Source: Chloroflexota bacterium | GTDB taxonomy: Bacteria; Chloroflexota; UBA6077; JAJPHF01 | Reading direction: 5' to 3' | NCBI GenBank assembly: GCA_019686175.1 | Contig: JADGHJ010000008.1 | Location: forward strand, 1 to 34,160 | Length of the DNA: 34,160 nucleotides | Shown here: piece after piece, positions 19,483-29,048 of the stretch | How the letters are laid out: each line of letters opens with the position of its first letter | How positions within the stretch are numbered: the first letter of the stretch is position 1 | Position numbers and translations under genes: made by a program | The notes under the pieces: model-generated | What the model saw: only the letters and a program-made list of their open reading frames with translations | Told to the model about the DNA's origin: nothing | Database searches by the model: none

Positions 19483-20702
19483 GCTACTGCCTCCGCTGGA
19501 ACCGCCGTGGCGGCTAGGGCTCGATACAGGCGCAGGAGCGCCGCGAGATGGTGGCGTGGGTGGAAGCGCTCTTCCCAGACACGGCGGCCTGCCTGGCCCA
19601 TCCGTCGTGCCTCCGCAGGGTGCGCCAGCAGGTAGTCCAGCTTGGCCGCCAGATCCTGCACGTCGTCGGGGCGGGCCAGCAGCCCCGTGCGTCCATCCAG
19701 CAGCCACTCCGCGACGGCCCCAACGTCGAAGGCCACCACTGGGCGAGCGTGCGCCATGGCCTCGGGCCCGACCAGGCCGAACGGCTCCGGGTAGCGCGTT
19801 GGCACGGCCAGCACCGCGCTCTCCCGCAGGAGCGTCGCCAGCCGCACCCGGTCCACATGGCCGTGAAACACCACGCGATCGCGGAGGTCGAGGGCGGCGG
19901 CTTGCCGCTCCAGCGCCGGGCGCAGGTAGCCGTCCCCGGCCAGGTGGAGCGTGGCGGGAATCGCGAGCTGGCGGAGTGCTGCTAGCAGCAGCGGCGCGCC
20001 CTTCACCGGAATGAGCTGCCCGACGTACAGCACGCGCGGCGGCCAGTGCGCGGGGTAGTCGTCCGACGGCCGTGGGATCGGCTCGACGACCGTCGGTGTC
20101 ACCGTGATCCGCTCGGCGGGGTAGCCGGCGGCCACCAGCGTTCGCTTCATGTACTCGCTATCCACGGCCAGCATCAATCCCCGGGCGAAGGCGCGCGCAT
20201 CATGGCAATCGAGCAGCCCGCGCAGCACGCGCTCTGGGCGGCGCGATTGGCACCCCTCGAGGTACGCGTTGCGCAGGCAGGTGAGCCCGGGACCGATCTG
20301 CGCGCAGGTGCGGCCCGAACGCAGGAGGAAGCGTGTCCCACTCGGGCAGGTCAACACGTGGTTGTGCACGAAATAGAGCGTCGGCCAGCGGCGCGCGATG
20401 GCGCGCACGAGGTGCCCATTGTTGATCTGGTGCAGGTGCACGAGGTCCACCCGTTCGCGCTCCAGTGCTGCCAGCGCTGTCGAGATGGCCGTTCGGTTGG
20501 GCAGCACCGAGAAGCTGCACAGGCCGGGAATGCGGTACAGCGCGCGCCCCGGGCCGCGCTGCGGCGCACCGATCTCGCGTTCGTACAGGACGCAGGTCGT
20601 GATCCCCTCGGCCTCTAAGAGCGCGCAGGTGGCGGGAACCGTCTGCTCGGTGCCGCTGCTGCCGCCCTGACCGTAGCTGTAGTTGATGTGGGCGACCTTC
20701 AT
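19473..20702 (-). CDS. Glycosyltransferase family 4
   Basis: 'MKVAHINYSYGQGGSSGTEQTVPATCALLEAEGI'...'LYVGQLIPVKGAPLLLAAL'...'FGLVGPEAMAHARPVVAFDVG'. Confidence 0.92.
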   Translation of the reverse strand: MKVAHINYSYGQGGSSGTEQTVPATCALLEAEGITTCVLYEREIGAPQRGPGRALYRIPGLCSFSVLPNRTAISTALAALERERVDLVHLHQINNGHLVRAIARRWPTLYFVHNHVLTCPSGTRFLLRSGRTCAQIGPGLTCLRNAYLEGCQSRRPERVLRGLLDCHDARAFARGLMLAVDSEYMKRTLVAAGYPAERITVTPTVVEPIPRPSDDYPAHWPPRVLYVGQLIPVKGAPLLLAALRQLAIPATLHLAGDGYLRPALERQAAALDLRDRVVFHGHVDRVRLATLLRESAVLAVPTRYPEPFGLVGPEAMAHARPVVAFDVGAVAEWLLDGRTGLLARPDDVQDLAAKLDYLLAHPAEARRMGQAGRRVWEERFHPRHHLAALLRLYRALAATAVPAEAVACE

Positions 20703-21700
20703 GGGCTTAGCACAGGCGTGGCCGGCGCTGTGGGCTCGCGCGCCGCGTGGACGACCACGGCTGGCCAGCGGCTGATCAGGAGGATCTCCGCGCCCAGGCC
20801 AGCCCGATCCAGGATGGTGCCGAGCGGCCAGCTCAGGCGCTCCAGTAGCTCGCCCGCCTGACGCACGTGGCTCCAGAGGCGCGCGCTGTGCGCGGAAGGG
20901 CGGGCCCGGGGCGTGACGCCGTTGTCCGCCCCGGGCCGGGCACTCGCGCCGCGCCGCAGGCGGCGGAGGGGGCCCAACCGCTGGTTGAGCACGAAGACGA
21001 GGTAGAAGGCGATGGTCTCGTCATCGCACCGCTCGGTGCTGTGCGCGATCGTGACGAAGCCCGCCTGCGCCAGCAGGCGGCTCAGCGTGGCGCGCGTGAA
21101 ATAGTACAGGTGCGTGGGCGGATCGACCCACCACCACTCGGGCCCGAACAGCCGTGCCGCCAGGCTGTCGAAGTTGGGCACTGCGACCAGCAGTAGTCCG
21201 CCGGGCGCGAGCAGCCGGCGCGCGTCGAGCACCATCCCCAGTGGATCCGGGACGTGCTCCAGGACATGGCGGATGGTCACGACATCGAAGCTGCCCGGCG
21301 CGTACGGCGCGTCGCTCAGCGGCCCGGCGTACACGGGCAGCCCGTAGGTCTCCTGCGCGAAGCGCGCCGCGCTCTCGGAGACCTCCACCCCTGCGACCGA
21401 CCAGCCCCGCTGCCGCGCGGTGTCCAGGAAGAACCCGTAGGAGCAGCCAACATCGAGGATACGGCGACCGTCCGTGAGCCGCTCCAGACGCGCTAGCTCG
21501 CGGTGACTCTTCGCGACCTTCCGGGGGCGCTGGGGCAGGAATGCCTCCGGCGGATACCGGTCGGCGTACAGCGCCGTGAAGTCGATCCCGGCCGGGTCGG
21601 CCGCAACGTAGACCAGGCCACACGCACAGCGGACGATCGGCCAGCCGCGCACCGTGTACACGAGCGTCGCGTCCTGGCCGCCGCAGAGATTACATCGCAT
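20699..21700 (-). CDS. Class I SAM-dependent methyltransferase with N-terminal Cys-rich (zinc-binding-like) motif
   Basis: 'MRCNLCGGQDATLVYTVRGWPIVRCACGLVYV' then 'RRILDVGCSYGFFLDTARQRGWSVAGVEVSESAARFA'...'FDVVTIRHVLEHVPDPLGML'-type motifs. Confidence 0.9.
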   Translation of the reverse strand: MRCNLCGGQDATLVYTVRGWPIVRCACGLVYVAADPAGIDFTALYADRYPPEAFLPQRPRKVAKSHRELARLERLTDGRRILDVGCSYGFFLDTARQRGWSVAGVEVSESAARFAQETYGLPVYAGPLSDAPYAPGSFDVVTIRHVLEHVPDPLGMVLDARRLLAPGGLLLVAVPNFDSLAARLFGPEWWWVDPPTHLYYFTRATLSRLLAQAGFVTIAHSTERCDDETIAFYLVFVLNQRLGPLRRLRRGASARPGADNGVTPRARPSAHSARLWSHVRQAGELLERLSWPLGTILDRAGLGAEILLISRWPAVVVHAAREPTAPATPVLSP

Positions 21701-22835
21701 GGCGCGCTCCTATGCTTCTCAGCACCGTGCCCAGGGCCCGCTGCTCGGCCGCGAAGCTATAGCGCTCGGCCATCGCTCGTGCTGCGCGCTCCATGGCGTG
21801 GCGTCGTTCAGACATCCGGTGCAGCGCTACCAGGCGATCGCGCAGGGCGGTCACGTCCCGCGCCGGGATGACGTAGCCGTTCTCGCCGTCGCGCACCGCG
21901 TCCTTGGCGCCCACTTGCTCGGTCACGATCACCGGGCAGCCGCTGGCCAGCGCCTCCAGCACCACGTAGGCGAAGCCGTCCTCGATCGAGGGCACTACGC
22001 ACACGCTCGCCTCGGCATAAGTGGGCGCCGGGTCGCCCCCCCGAAACCGCACGTCCGCGCGGCTGCGGTAGGGGGCCAGCAGCCGGTTCATGAAGCGGCT
22101 CCCGGCGCCTCCATGTAGGATCAGCTCGCTCCGGGGCAGCGCGGCGGCGTCCCACGCGCGGAGCAGGTAGTGGATGCCCTTGCGCAGGTCGAACGACCCG
22201 ACGAACGCCACGCGGAACACGTCGTCAGCGGGCCGCGCCCACCGGAAGCGCTCCAGATCGACAGCCGGCGGAATGAACAAGATCTTCTCCGCTGGCACGC
22301 CATGGGCGATCAGCGAATCGCGCACCAGGCGCGACTGCACGCGGATCCAGTCCGCCTCGGCGTACTCGCGCTCGACCTTGCGCACCGTCCAGGTGCTCAC
22401 CCAGCCCTGCCGCAGGCCGTGCAGCCGCGCCTCGGTGTGCAGCTCGCCCACCATGGCGCGGATGTGCGTGTTGGCGGCATGCAGCACCGTCACCGCGCCG
22501 TGCCGGTGGGCGGCGCGCATCGTCCACAGCGCTTGGTCCGAGTAGGCGTACAGCAGGTCTGTCGGTCCGAGCTGCCGGCTGGCCTGCCAGTCGAACAGGT
22601 TGTTCATCGCCGCCAGGGCGCCGCCGGACCACAGACGGCTGGCCCACGGCAGCAACACGCGCTCGACAGGGCGGAGATCCAGAATCTGGAGACACTCGGC
22701 GGGCAGCAGGCCGGGCTGGCTCCCCGTGCAGATGACGCGTAGCTCTGCCCCGTCGTGGTACAGGGCCCGTGCGATCTTGTAGCCGCCCTGGCCCATCCCG
22801 AGTGTGCCCAGTGGCGCACCCACGGACAGTGTCAC
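21690..22835 (-). CDS. Glycosyltransferase family 4
   Basis: 'VTLSVGAPLGTLGMGQGGYKIARALYHDGAELRVICTG'...'FRVAFVGSFDLRKGIHYLLRAW'...'PSIEDGFAYVVLEALASGCPVIVTEQVGAKDAV'. GTG 22835 or ATG 22955 are alternative starts. Confidence 0.88.
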   Translation of the reverse strand: MTLSVGAPLGTLGMGQGGYKIARALYHDGAELRVICTGSQPGLLPAECLQILDLRPVERVLLPWASRLWSGGALAAMNNLFDWQASRQLGPTDLLYAYSDQALWTMRAAHRHGAVTVLHAANTHIRAMVGELHTEARLHGLRQGWVSTWTVRKVEREYAEADWIRVQSRLVRDSLIAHGVPAEKILFIPPAVDLERFRWARPADDVFRVAFVGSFDLRKGIHYLLRAWDAAALPRSELILHGGAGSRFMNRLLAPYRSRADVRFRGGDPAPTYAEASVCVVPSIEDGFAYVVLEALASGCPVIVTEQVGAKDAVRDGENGYVIPARDVTALRDRLVALHRMSERRHAMERAARAMAERYSFAAEQRALGTVLRSIGARHAM

Positions 22836-22938
22836 CCGCAGCCCGCGGTGAGTGAGTGGAGACGCGCCGGCACGGCCGGTTCCCAGGGCGTGGCGCAGGT
22901 GTTCTGGGGCGTCCGGACGGCCGTTGCCTCCATGGACG

Positions 22939-23904
22939 CTAGCCGCCTGCAACACGGTACTGCCACCGCTGCATCTGCCAGCGCTTGGCTGCCAAGCGCG
23001 GTAAGTGTCCGATCCACCAGATGTGAGCCCGCCAGGTCGCGCGCCCTAGCGGCCGCCGGCGGCCCAGCAGCATCAGGCCGAGCTGCTTGGCCAGCCAGGC
23101 GTAGCGGTACCCGAGAAAGCCCAGCAGCGTGGCCAGCGGCGCGAACTTGAAGTACAGCAAGAAGACATTCTTCTCCATGTGGAAGTCGATCGTCTCGTTC
23201 TCGCGGTACTGCATCGTCACCGGCGGTAGGTGGTACGCGGCAGCCGCCGGGTACAGCGCGATGCGATAACCACGGCGCTGCAGCTTGAGCACCAGATCGA
23301 TGTCCTCGCCCGTGAACTTGAAGTCGTCGTCGAAGGCGCCCACGGCGTCGAGGGCCGCGCGCCGCGCCAGGGTGAGCGTCGGCGGCACGTAGGGGACCGG
23401 GCACAGCGTCTCGCGCTGCGGCGCCGCCGGGACCGGAATGTCGTGCACGATGCGGATCACGTCCACACCGAACTGGACGCGCCCGCCTGCACAACGGACG
23501 GTGCCGGTATCCGCGTCGTACAGCACCCCGGCCAGCAGGGCGAGGTCCGGTACCTGCTGCAGCAAGGGCACCAGCTTCGCCACGTAGTCGCGCTCGAGGA
23601 CCACGTCGTCGGTCAGCAGCAGCAACAGCTCGCCCCGCGCCGCCCGGATCCCCGCGTTCATGCCCCCCGTGAAGAACAGGTTCCGCGGGTTGCGCACCAG
23701 CCGCACCATAGGGAAATGGGTGGCCACATAGGCGGCCGTGTCGTCTGCGCTGGCATTGTCCACTACCACGACCTCTAGGTGCGGGTAGTCCTGGGCGATC
23801 GCCGCCGCCAGGCTGCGCTCCAGGAACTGACGGCGGTTGTAGGTCAGGAGAACCACCGAGACCAGGGGGGAGGCGGCGGTGGGCGCCGGGGCGCTGACGG
23901 TCAT
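22939..23904 (-). CDS. Glycosyltransferase family 2 (rhamnosyltransferase-like)
   Basis: 'PLVSVVLLTYNRRQFLERSLAAAIAQDYPHLEVVVVDNASADDTAAYV'...'NLFFTGGMNAGIRAARGELLLLLTDDVVLE'. Confidence 0.92.
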   Translation of the reverse strand: MTVSAPAPTAASPLVSVVLLTYNRRQFLERSLAAAIAQDYPHLEVVVVDNASADDTAAYVATHFPMVRLVRNPRNLFFTGGMNAGIRAARGELLLLLTDDVVLERDYVAKLVPLLQQVPDLALLAGVLYDADTGTVRCAGGRVQFGVDVIRIVHDIPVPAAPQRETLCPVPYVPPTLTLARRAALDAVGAFDDDFKFTGEDIDLVLKLQRRGYRIALYPAAAAYHLPPVTMQYRENETIDFHMEKNVFLLYFKFAPLATLLGFLGYRYAWLAKQLGLMLLGRRRPLGRATWRAHIWWIGHLPRLAAKRWQMQRWQYRVAGG

Positions 23905-25235
23905 CGCCGTGCCTCCGAGACGACCCCGGCGGGAGAGGCGCCATCAAGCGGCGCCTCCAGCCGAGTCACCCACTCCAGATAGGGGCGAATGGCGCCGGCC
24001 CACGGCCCTGGGTACTCGCCGCGCACGCCGCCTGTGTCGATCACATCGAAGGCGACAGCATCGTCGACCCAGGCGTGGATCGCGTGCGGGTTCCAGCGCC
24101 CCAGGGCCGCGTGCACCGTGATTCGGCCGCTGTTCAGGAAGTTACCCGGAATCGTGCACACGCTCCGGTACAGCCCGCGCGGCCGCGGCCGGCAGCCCCA
24201 CGTCGGCTCCAGGTTGTCATGGGTAGCGAACAGGTAGGTGCCCTGGGCGTCGTACAGGTGCACGTTGGCGATAAGCGGCTCGCCGTCCTTGAGGTGCCAG
24301 TACTCCAACTCGATCGCGAACGCCTGCTGGATATCCACGCTCGCGGTGCAGGCTCCGGAGGCATCGAGCACGCGCACTGCTCGCAAGCGGGCGACATCAT
24401 TGCCGGGTGCCGTCGCGAGATCGGGCCAGCAGCGGGCGGCCCCGATCTGTTGGGTGGCCTGAAGGTATCTGGCCGTGACCTCTGCCGCCGGGCCGTCGGC
24501 TACCACACGACCGCCATCGAGCAAGATGACCCGGGGGCACAGCCGCAGGATCGCGGGCATGTTGTGGGACACGAACAGCACGGTGCGGCCGAGACCTCCG
24601 ACATCCTGCATCTTCCCCATGCAGCGCTTCTGGAACTCCGCGTCGCCTACGGCCAGCACCTCGTCGACCAGCAGGATCTCGGGCTCCAGGTGCGCCGCCA
24701 CGGCGAACGCCAGCCGCATGTACATGCCGCTGGAGTAGTACTTCACCGGCGTGTCGATGAACCGCTCCACCTCGGCGAACGCTACGATCTGGTCGAATTT
24801 GCGCCGGATCTCGGCCCGCCGCATGCCTAGCACCGCGCCGGCCAGAAAGATGTTGTCGCGGCCGGTGAGCTCCGGGTGAAAGCCCGTGCCGACCTCCAGC
24901 AGAGCGCCCACCCGGCCTCGCACCCCGACCCGGCCGCGCGTCGGCGCCGTGATATGCGCCAGCAGCTTCAGCAGCGTGGACTTGCCCGCGCCGTTGCGTC
25001 CGATGATGCCGACCACTTCGCCTGGACGCACTTCGAAGCTGACGTCGCGCAGGGCCCACACCGTATCCCGCGTGTGGGACGCGGGCACATGGCCGTTGTG
25101 GCGGCCGGCCAGCCCCCGTAGCGGGCGGGCCGCAGCCTCGGCCAGGGTGTCGCGCAGGGTTCGATAGCGTGGCCCATGCTGCCCCAGCCGGTATTGCTTG
25201 GCCACGTGCTCGACCCGGATGGCCGCCTCGCTCAT
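23901..25235 (-). CDS. Polysaccharide ABC transporter ATP-binding protein (Wzt-type) with C-terminal carbohydrate-recognition-like domain
   Basis: Walker A 'GIIGRNGAGKSTLLKLLAHITAPTRG', 'EILLVDEVLAVGDAEFQKRCMGKM'; C-terminal ~150 aa 'TGGVRGEYPGPWAGAIRPYLEWV' resembles Wzt-C. Confidence 0.93.
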   Translation of the reverse strand: MSEAAIRVEHVAKQYRLGQHGPRYRTLRDTLAEAAARPLRGLAGRHNGHVPASHTRDTVWALRDVSFEVRPGEVVGIIGRNGAGKSTLLKLLAHITAPTRGRVGVRGRVGALLEVGTGFHPELTGRDNIFLAGAVLGMRRAEIRRKFDQIVAFAEVERFIDTPVKYYSSGMYMRLAFAVAAHLEPEILLVDEVLAVGDAEFQKRCMGKMQDVGGLGRTVLFVSHNMPAILRLCPRVILLDGGRVVADGPAAEVTARYLQATQQIGAARCWPDLATAPGNDVARLRAVRVLDASGACTASVDIQQAFAIELEYWHLKDGEPLIANVHLYDAQGTYLFATHDNLEPTWGCRPRPRGLYRSVCTIPGNFLNSGRITVHAALGRWNPHAIHAWVDDAVAFDVIDTGGVRGEYPGPWAGAIRPYLEWVTRLEAPLDGASPAGVVSEARR

Positions 25236-25245
25236 GCCGTGCTCC

Positions 25246-26124
25246 CTACACCGTGTCCGCGAACGATTGTTCCATTCGTCGGAAGTAGAACAGGCCTCCC
25301 AGCAGCACCACGGCGGTGGTCGCGGTTGAGGTCGCGATCACGCCCAGCGGCAAAACGCCTTGGCCGAGCACCGCCCAGCGGAAGCCCTCCACCACGCCCG
25401 CCATGGGATTGAGCCCGAGCAGGGGCCGCCACATCTCGGGCACCAGGCTGCTGGGGTACACCACGGGCGTGGCGAACAGCCAGAGCTGGATCAGGAACGT
25501 CGTGGTGTAGCGCACGTCGCGATACTGGACATTGAGCGCCGCCAGCCAGATCCCCACGGCTAGCGCGGTGAGCGCGGCAAGCAGCAGGAACAGGGGGGCT
25601 GCCAGTAGCGTCGGTCCCAACGGCACGCGATAGTACGCGAGCAATCCCACCAGTACGATGCTGGCGATCAAGGAGTCCACCAATCCGACCCCGACCGAGG
25701 CTAGCGGGATCACTAACCGTGGGAAGTACACCTTCGTAATGAGGCTGGCGTTGGTGACCACGCTGCTTGTGGACTCGGCCAGTGCCAGGGCGAATAGCTG
25801 CCAAACTACCAGGCCCGAGTAGACAAACAGCGGATACGGCAGGCCATCGGACGGGATGCCGGCGAGCCGTCCCAGGAAGATGCTGAAAATCACCGCCATG
25901 AACACGGGCTGGATGATTGCCCAGGCAATGCCCAGCACCGTCTGCTGATAGCGGACCTTGATATCGCGCCACGCGAGGAAATACAGCAGCTCTCGGTAGC
26001 GCCACAGCGCGCCCAGGTCGAGGGGCACCCACGCTCGTGGTGGTGTATTCCACTGCCACTCGGGCAGCGCCGATCCTGGGGGGCTCCCTACCGCGTGGCT
26101 GTGTGAACGCACCGGACACCTCAC
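25246..26124 (-). CDS. ABC-2 type polysaccharide export permease (Wzm-type)
   Basis: 'YRELLYFLAWRDIKVRYQQTVLGIAWAIIQPVFMAVIFSIFLGRL'...'NVQYRDVRYTTTFLIQLWLFATPVVYP'...'LNPMAGVVEGFRWAVLG'. Confidence 0.93.
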   Translation of the reverse strand: MRCPVRSHSHAVGSPPGSALPEWQWNTPPRAWVPLDLGALWRYRELLYFLAWRDIKVRYQQTVLGIAWAIIQPVFMAVIFSIFLGRLAGIPSDGLPYPLFVYSGLVVWQLFALALAESTSSVVTNASLITKVYFPRLVIPLASVGVGLVDSLIASIVLVGLLAYYRVPLGPTLLAAPLFLLLAALTALAVGIWLAALNVQYRDVRYTTTFLIQLWLFATPVVYPSSLVPEMWRPLLGLNPMAGVVEGFRWAVLGQGVLPLGVIATSTATTAVVLLGGLFYFRRMEQSFADTV

Positions 26125-26127
26125 CTT

Positions 26128-26445
26128 TCACACGCTCGTAGTGGTCGGCCCATCGCAGCGATGTTCTTCCAGGAGCGACTCATCGTCGTGGTCCTGCTCG
26201 GGGCGGTGGCCCTGCTCGGGCCGCCGGCGCCGGCGCTGGGCGAGCGCCTCGATCGCCTCGCGAAACTCATCGATGCTGTGGGGGTCCACGTCCAGGGCGC
26301 GCGCCAGCCGCCGAATCACCCGAGGCCGCGGGCGCGTGCGCCCCGCTTCGATCAGATAGATGGTGCTGGGAGCTACTCCCGCTGCCGCCGCCAGCTCGCG
26401 AATGCTCAGAAGCCGCTCCGCCCGAGCCTGACGCAATGTTGGCAT
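26128..26445 (-). CDS. Small XRE-family helix-turn-helix protein
   Basis: 'MPTLRQARAERLLSIRELAAAAGVAPSTIYLIEAGRTRPRPRVIRRLARALDVDPHSIDEF' is a complete HTH_3-type domain, followed by a charged tail. ATG at 26445. Confidence 0.85.
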   Translation of the reverse strand: MPTLRQARAERLLSIRELAAAAGVAPSTIYLIEAGRTRPRPRVIRRLARALDVDPHSIDEFREAIEALAQRRRRRPEQGHRPEQDHDDESLLEEHRCDGPTTTSV

Positions 26446-26518
26446 GGCCCTCGTACTCACTTGCTCCCCCGCGCTATGCGTATGGATGGGAGGCCCCGAG
26501 GCCCGGCCGTATTGACTG

Positions 26519-27979
26519 TCACACCTTGCGCCAGCCCGAGAGGGCGACCGCGGTGACGTCGTGCTGTGCACCCACCCTCGCACCACTCGCCGTCGAGCGA
26601 TCCAGGCCTGGCGCCCAGCGCTGCACCACACGGTCGCCGCGCGCGCGGTTCCACAGGCTGACCGCGGAGTGAGCGACAATGAACAGGTGTTGCCAGATGC
26701 TCCAGTTCCGCACCCAATAGACGTCTGCCAGGACCTGCTCCTCCTCGGGCAGGTGCTGGGGCACCAGGCGCCACGGCCCGGTGAGCCCGGGCTTGACCGA
26801 CAGCAGCATGCTCGCCCAGCAACCCAGTCGGTCGGCCTGGGAAAGCGGGATCGGGCGCGGGCCGGCCAGTGAACAGTCGCCCCGCAGCACGGCCAGCAGT
26901 GCTGGCGCTCCCCGCAGCAGCAGCCGGTCGGTAACGGCGGCGTCCAGCAAATGCAGGACCACGGGGCGACCGTGCTGGCCCAGCACGCGTTCCGTTACTA
27001 GCAACGGTCGCCTACCCCGCAGCCAGGCCCAGCCAAGCAGTAGCCCCAGTGCCGGGGCCACGAGCGGCAGCAGCAGCGCGGCCAGACCGACGTCCGCACA
27101 GCGACAGAGGATGGCGTCGATGCCCACCAGCCGAGCCGGATGCACCCGCACCAGTGGCACGAACCCGAGCGGAGCCGGCTGGAGCTGTGCCGCATCCAGA
27201 TCGTAGTGGGTGGGCGCGAGGCGTACCTCCAGCCCCTGCGGCGGCCGCTCGGCCAGCCGCACGATGCTCTGCTGGCTCTCCCAGCTCATCGCGGCGGGCA
27301 CGGCGATCACCAGGTCGGCGCCGGTCTCCGCGACGATGGTCTGGGTGTCGCGCGGATGCCCAAGGACGGCGAAGTCGGTCGTGGCGTGCCCGTTCGAGGA
27401 CCAGGCCCTGATGCGGGTTCCTGGCCCCACGTAGTCGTCGAGCAGGCCGAGGACTTCCACGCCCTGCCGCTGCGGCCCGTGGAGCTGTTGGGCGATCGCC
27501 AGCCCTTGGTCGCTCGCGCCCACGATCAACACACGACGGACGAACAGCCCGCGCCGCCGCAGGGCGTAGGCCACGCGCCGCAGCAGGAACCGTCCCGCTC
27601 CCACCAGGGCGATGGCCAGCACCCAGAAGAACAAGAGCCAGCCGCGGGACACCACCGGTAGCGAGCCGTTGACGTAGCTCACGCCCACTACCAGCAGCGT
27701 GCCGTAGGTGCAGCCGCCAGCGATACACGCATACTCCTCTGGGCCGCCCAGCAGAATGCGTGGGCGGTAGGCGCCGCGCAGCCAGAAAATGAGCAACAGC
27801 CCCGGAATGACCGCGGCCGCGACGAGGCTGTAATGCTCGGTGGCGAACTGCGGCTGCACCGGCAGGACATCCACCGCGCTCCGCAGCCACGCGGCGCCCA
27901 CGAATGCCAGTGCCATCAATAGCGCATCGGCCACCACCAGCGCCGCGATGTACGCACCCATCACTCGATCTCTAGACAT
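26519..27979 (-). CDS. Exopolysaccharide polyprenyl glycosylphosphotransferase-like protein (WbaP/CpsE-type architecture, degenerate catalytic motif)
   Basis: N-terminal TM bundle plus CoA-binding-like 'RVLIVGASDQGLAIAQQL'; C-terminal 'LRGDCSLAGPRPIPLSQAD...LLSVKPGLTGPWRL...YWVRNWSIWQHLFIV'. The normal LDELPQ is replaced (see finding). ATG 27979 overlaps the hddA-like stop. Confidence 0.8.
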   Translation of the reverse strand: MSRDRVMGAYIAALVVADALLMALAFVGAAWLRSAVDVLPVQPQFATEHYSLVAAAVIPGLLLIFWLRGAYRPRILLGGPEEYACIAGGCTYGTLLVVGVSYVNGSLPVVSRGWLLFFWVLAIALVGAGRFLLRRVAYALRRRGLFVRRVLIVGASDQGLAIAQQLHGPQRQGVEVLGLLDDYVGPGTRIRAWSSNGHATTDFAVLGHPRDTQTIVAETGADLVIAVPAAMSWESQQSIVRLAERPPQGLEVRLAPTHYDLDAAQLQPAPLGFVPLVRVHPARLVGIDAILCRCADVGLAALLLPLVAPALGLLLGWAWLRGRRPLLVTERVLGQHGRPVVLHLLDAAVTDRLLLRGAPALLAVLRGDCSLAGPRPIPLSQADRLGCWASMLLSVKPGLTGPWRLVPQHLPEEEQVLADVYWVRNWSIWQHLFIVAHSAVSLWNRARGDRVVQRWAPGLDRSTASGARVGAQHDVTAVALSGWRKV

Positions 27980-29036
27980 GGGCCCCAGCCACCTCCCGTA
28001 GCGCCCACCTGGGATGTGGCGCCGGCCGCGCCATGGCGTTCACGAGGACTTGCGCCCCGCCACGCTCGAACCGGTAGGTCATCCGGAACAGCCCGGCGCG
28101 CTCAAGGGCGTCCGTCACCGCTGCCTGGTGGGTCGGCTCGCAGTACAGCATCAGGAAGCCGCCGCCGCCAGCTCCTGCGAGCTTGCCACCCACTGCGCCA
28201 TGACGCCGCGCGAGCTCGTACAGCTCGTCGATCTTGGCGTTCGAGATCCCCGCCGCCAGGCGTTTCTTCTGCTCCCACGACTCGGCCAGGATCTCCGCGT
28301 AGTACCGCACGTCCCCGCGCTGCAGGCAGCGCAGTGTCTCGTGGGCGGCTTCCTTGATGCGGTGCAAGGCGGCCACCGCCGCGCCCTGGTCGTCGGTGCT
28401 CGCCTGGCGCTGCTCGCGCAAGATGCTGTTCGCGCTGCGCGCCGCCCCGGTGAAGAAGAGCAGCAGGCACGCCTGGAGCCGTGCGATGGTCTCGGGCGCG
28501 ACGCGCAGGGGCTCCACCAGCACCGCCTCACGCGTGAACGTGATGGCATTGAGCCCACCGAAGGCCGCCGCGTACTGGTCCTGCTTGCCGATGGGCGACC
28601 GCAGGCGCTCCAACTCGAGCACGCAGGCCAGATGGGCGACCTCCGCTGGCGACAGCGTGAGCCCGCGCAAGGTGGACAGGGCCTTGACGAGCGCGACAGC
28701 CACCGTGCTCGACGACCCGAGCCCGGTGCCCGGTGGGACTTCCGAGGCCAGGAAGAGCGAGAGCCCGGTGAAGCAGCCGAACTCGTGCAGGGCCGCCTTC
28801 ACGAGACCGAGGTCGCCATCCCACAGCGGCGGCATCCCGTGTCGGTGCCGCGAGAACAGCCGATAATCGGACGAGCTGATCTGGACGTCGTCGGGCTCGC
28901 TGCGGGTCACGAACACATAGAAGTACTTGTCGATGGTGGTCGAGACGACCAGGCCACCATGCCGCTCGTAGTAGGCGGGAAGGTCGGTACCACCGCCGGC
29001 CAAACTGATGCGTACAGGAGCACGGACGATCAGCAT
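27972..29036 (-). CDS. hddA: GHMP kinase, D-glycero-D-manno-heptose-7-phosphate kinase-like
   Basis: 'MLIVRAPVRISLAGGGTDLPAYYERHGGLVVSTTIDKYFYVFV', 'EVPPGTGLGSSSTVAVALVKAL', 'ELERLRSPIGKQDQYAAAFGGLNAITF', 'GGKLAGAGGGGFLMLYCE'. ATG 29036. Confidence 0.88.
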   Translation of the reverse strand: MLIVRAPVRISLAGGGTDLPAYYERHGGLVVSTTIDKYFYVFVTRSEPDDVQISSSDYRLFSRHRHGMPPLWDGDLGLVKAALHEFGCFTGLSLFLASEVPPGTGLGSSSTVAVALVKALSTLRGLTLSPAEVAHLACVLELERLRSPIGKQDQYAAAFGGLNAITFTREAVLVEPLRVAPETIARLQACLLLFFTGAARSANSILREQRQASTDDQGAAVAALHRIKEAAHETLRCLQRGDVRYYAEILAESWEQKKRLAAGISNAKIDELYELARRHGAVGGKLAGAGGGGFLMLYCEPTHQAAVTDALERAGLFRMTYRFERGGAQVLVNAMARPAPHPRWALREVAGAHV

Positions 29037-29048
29037 GCTACCGCCATT

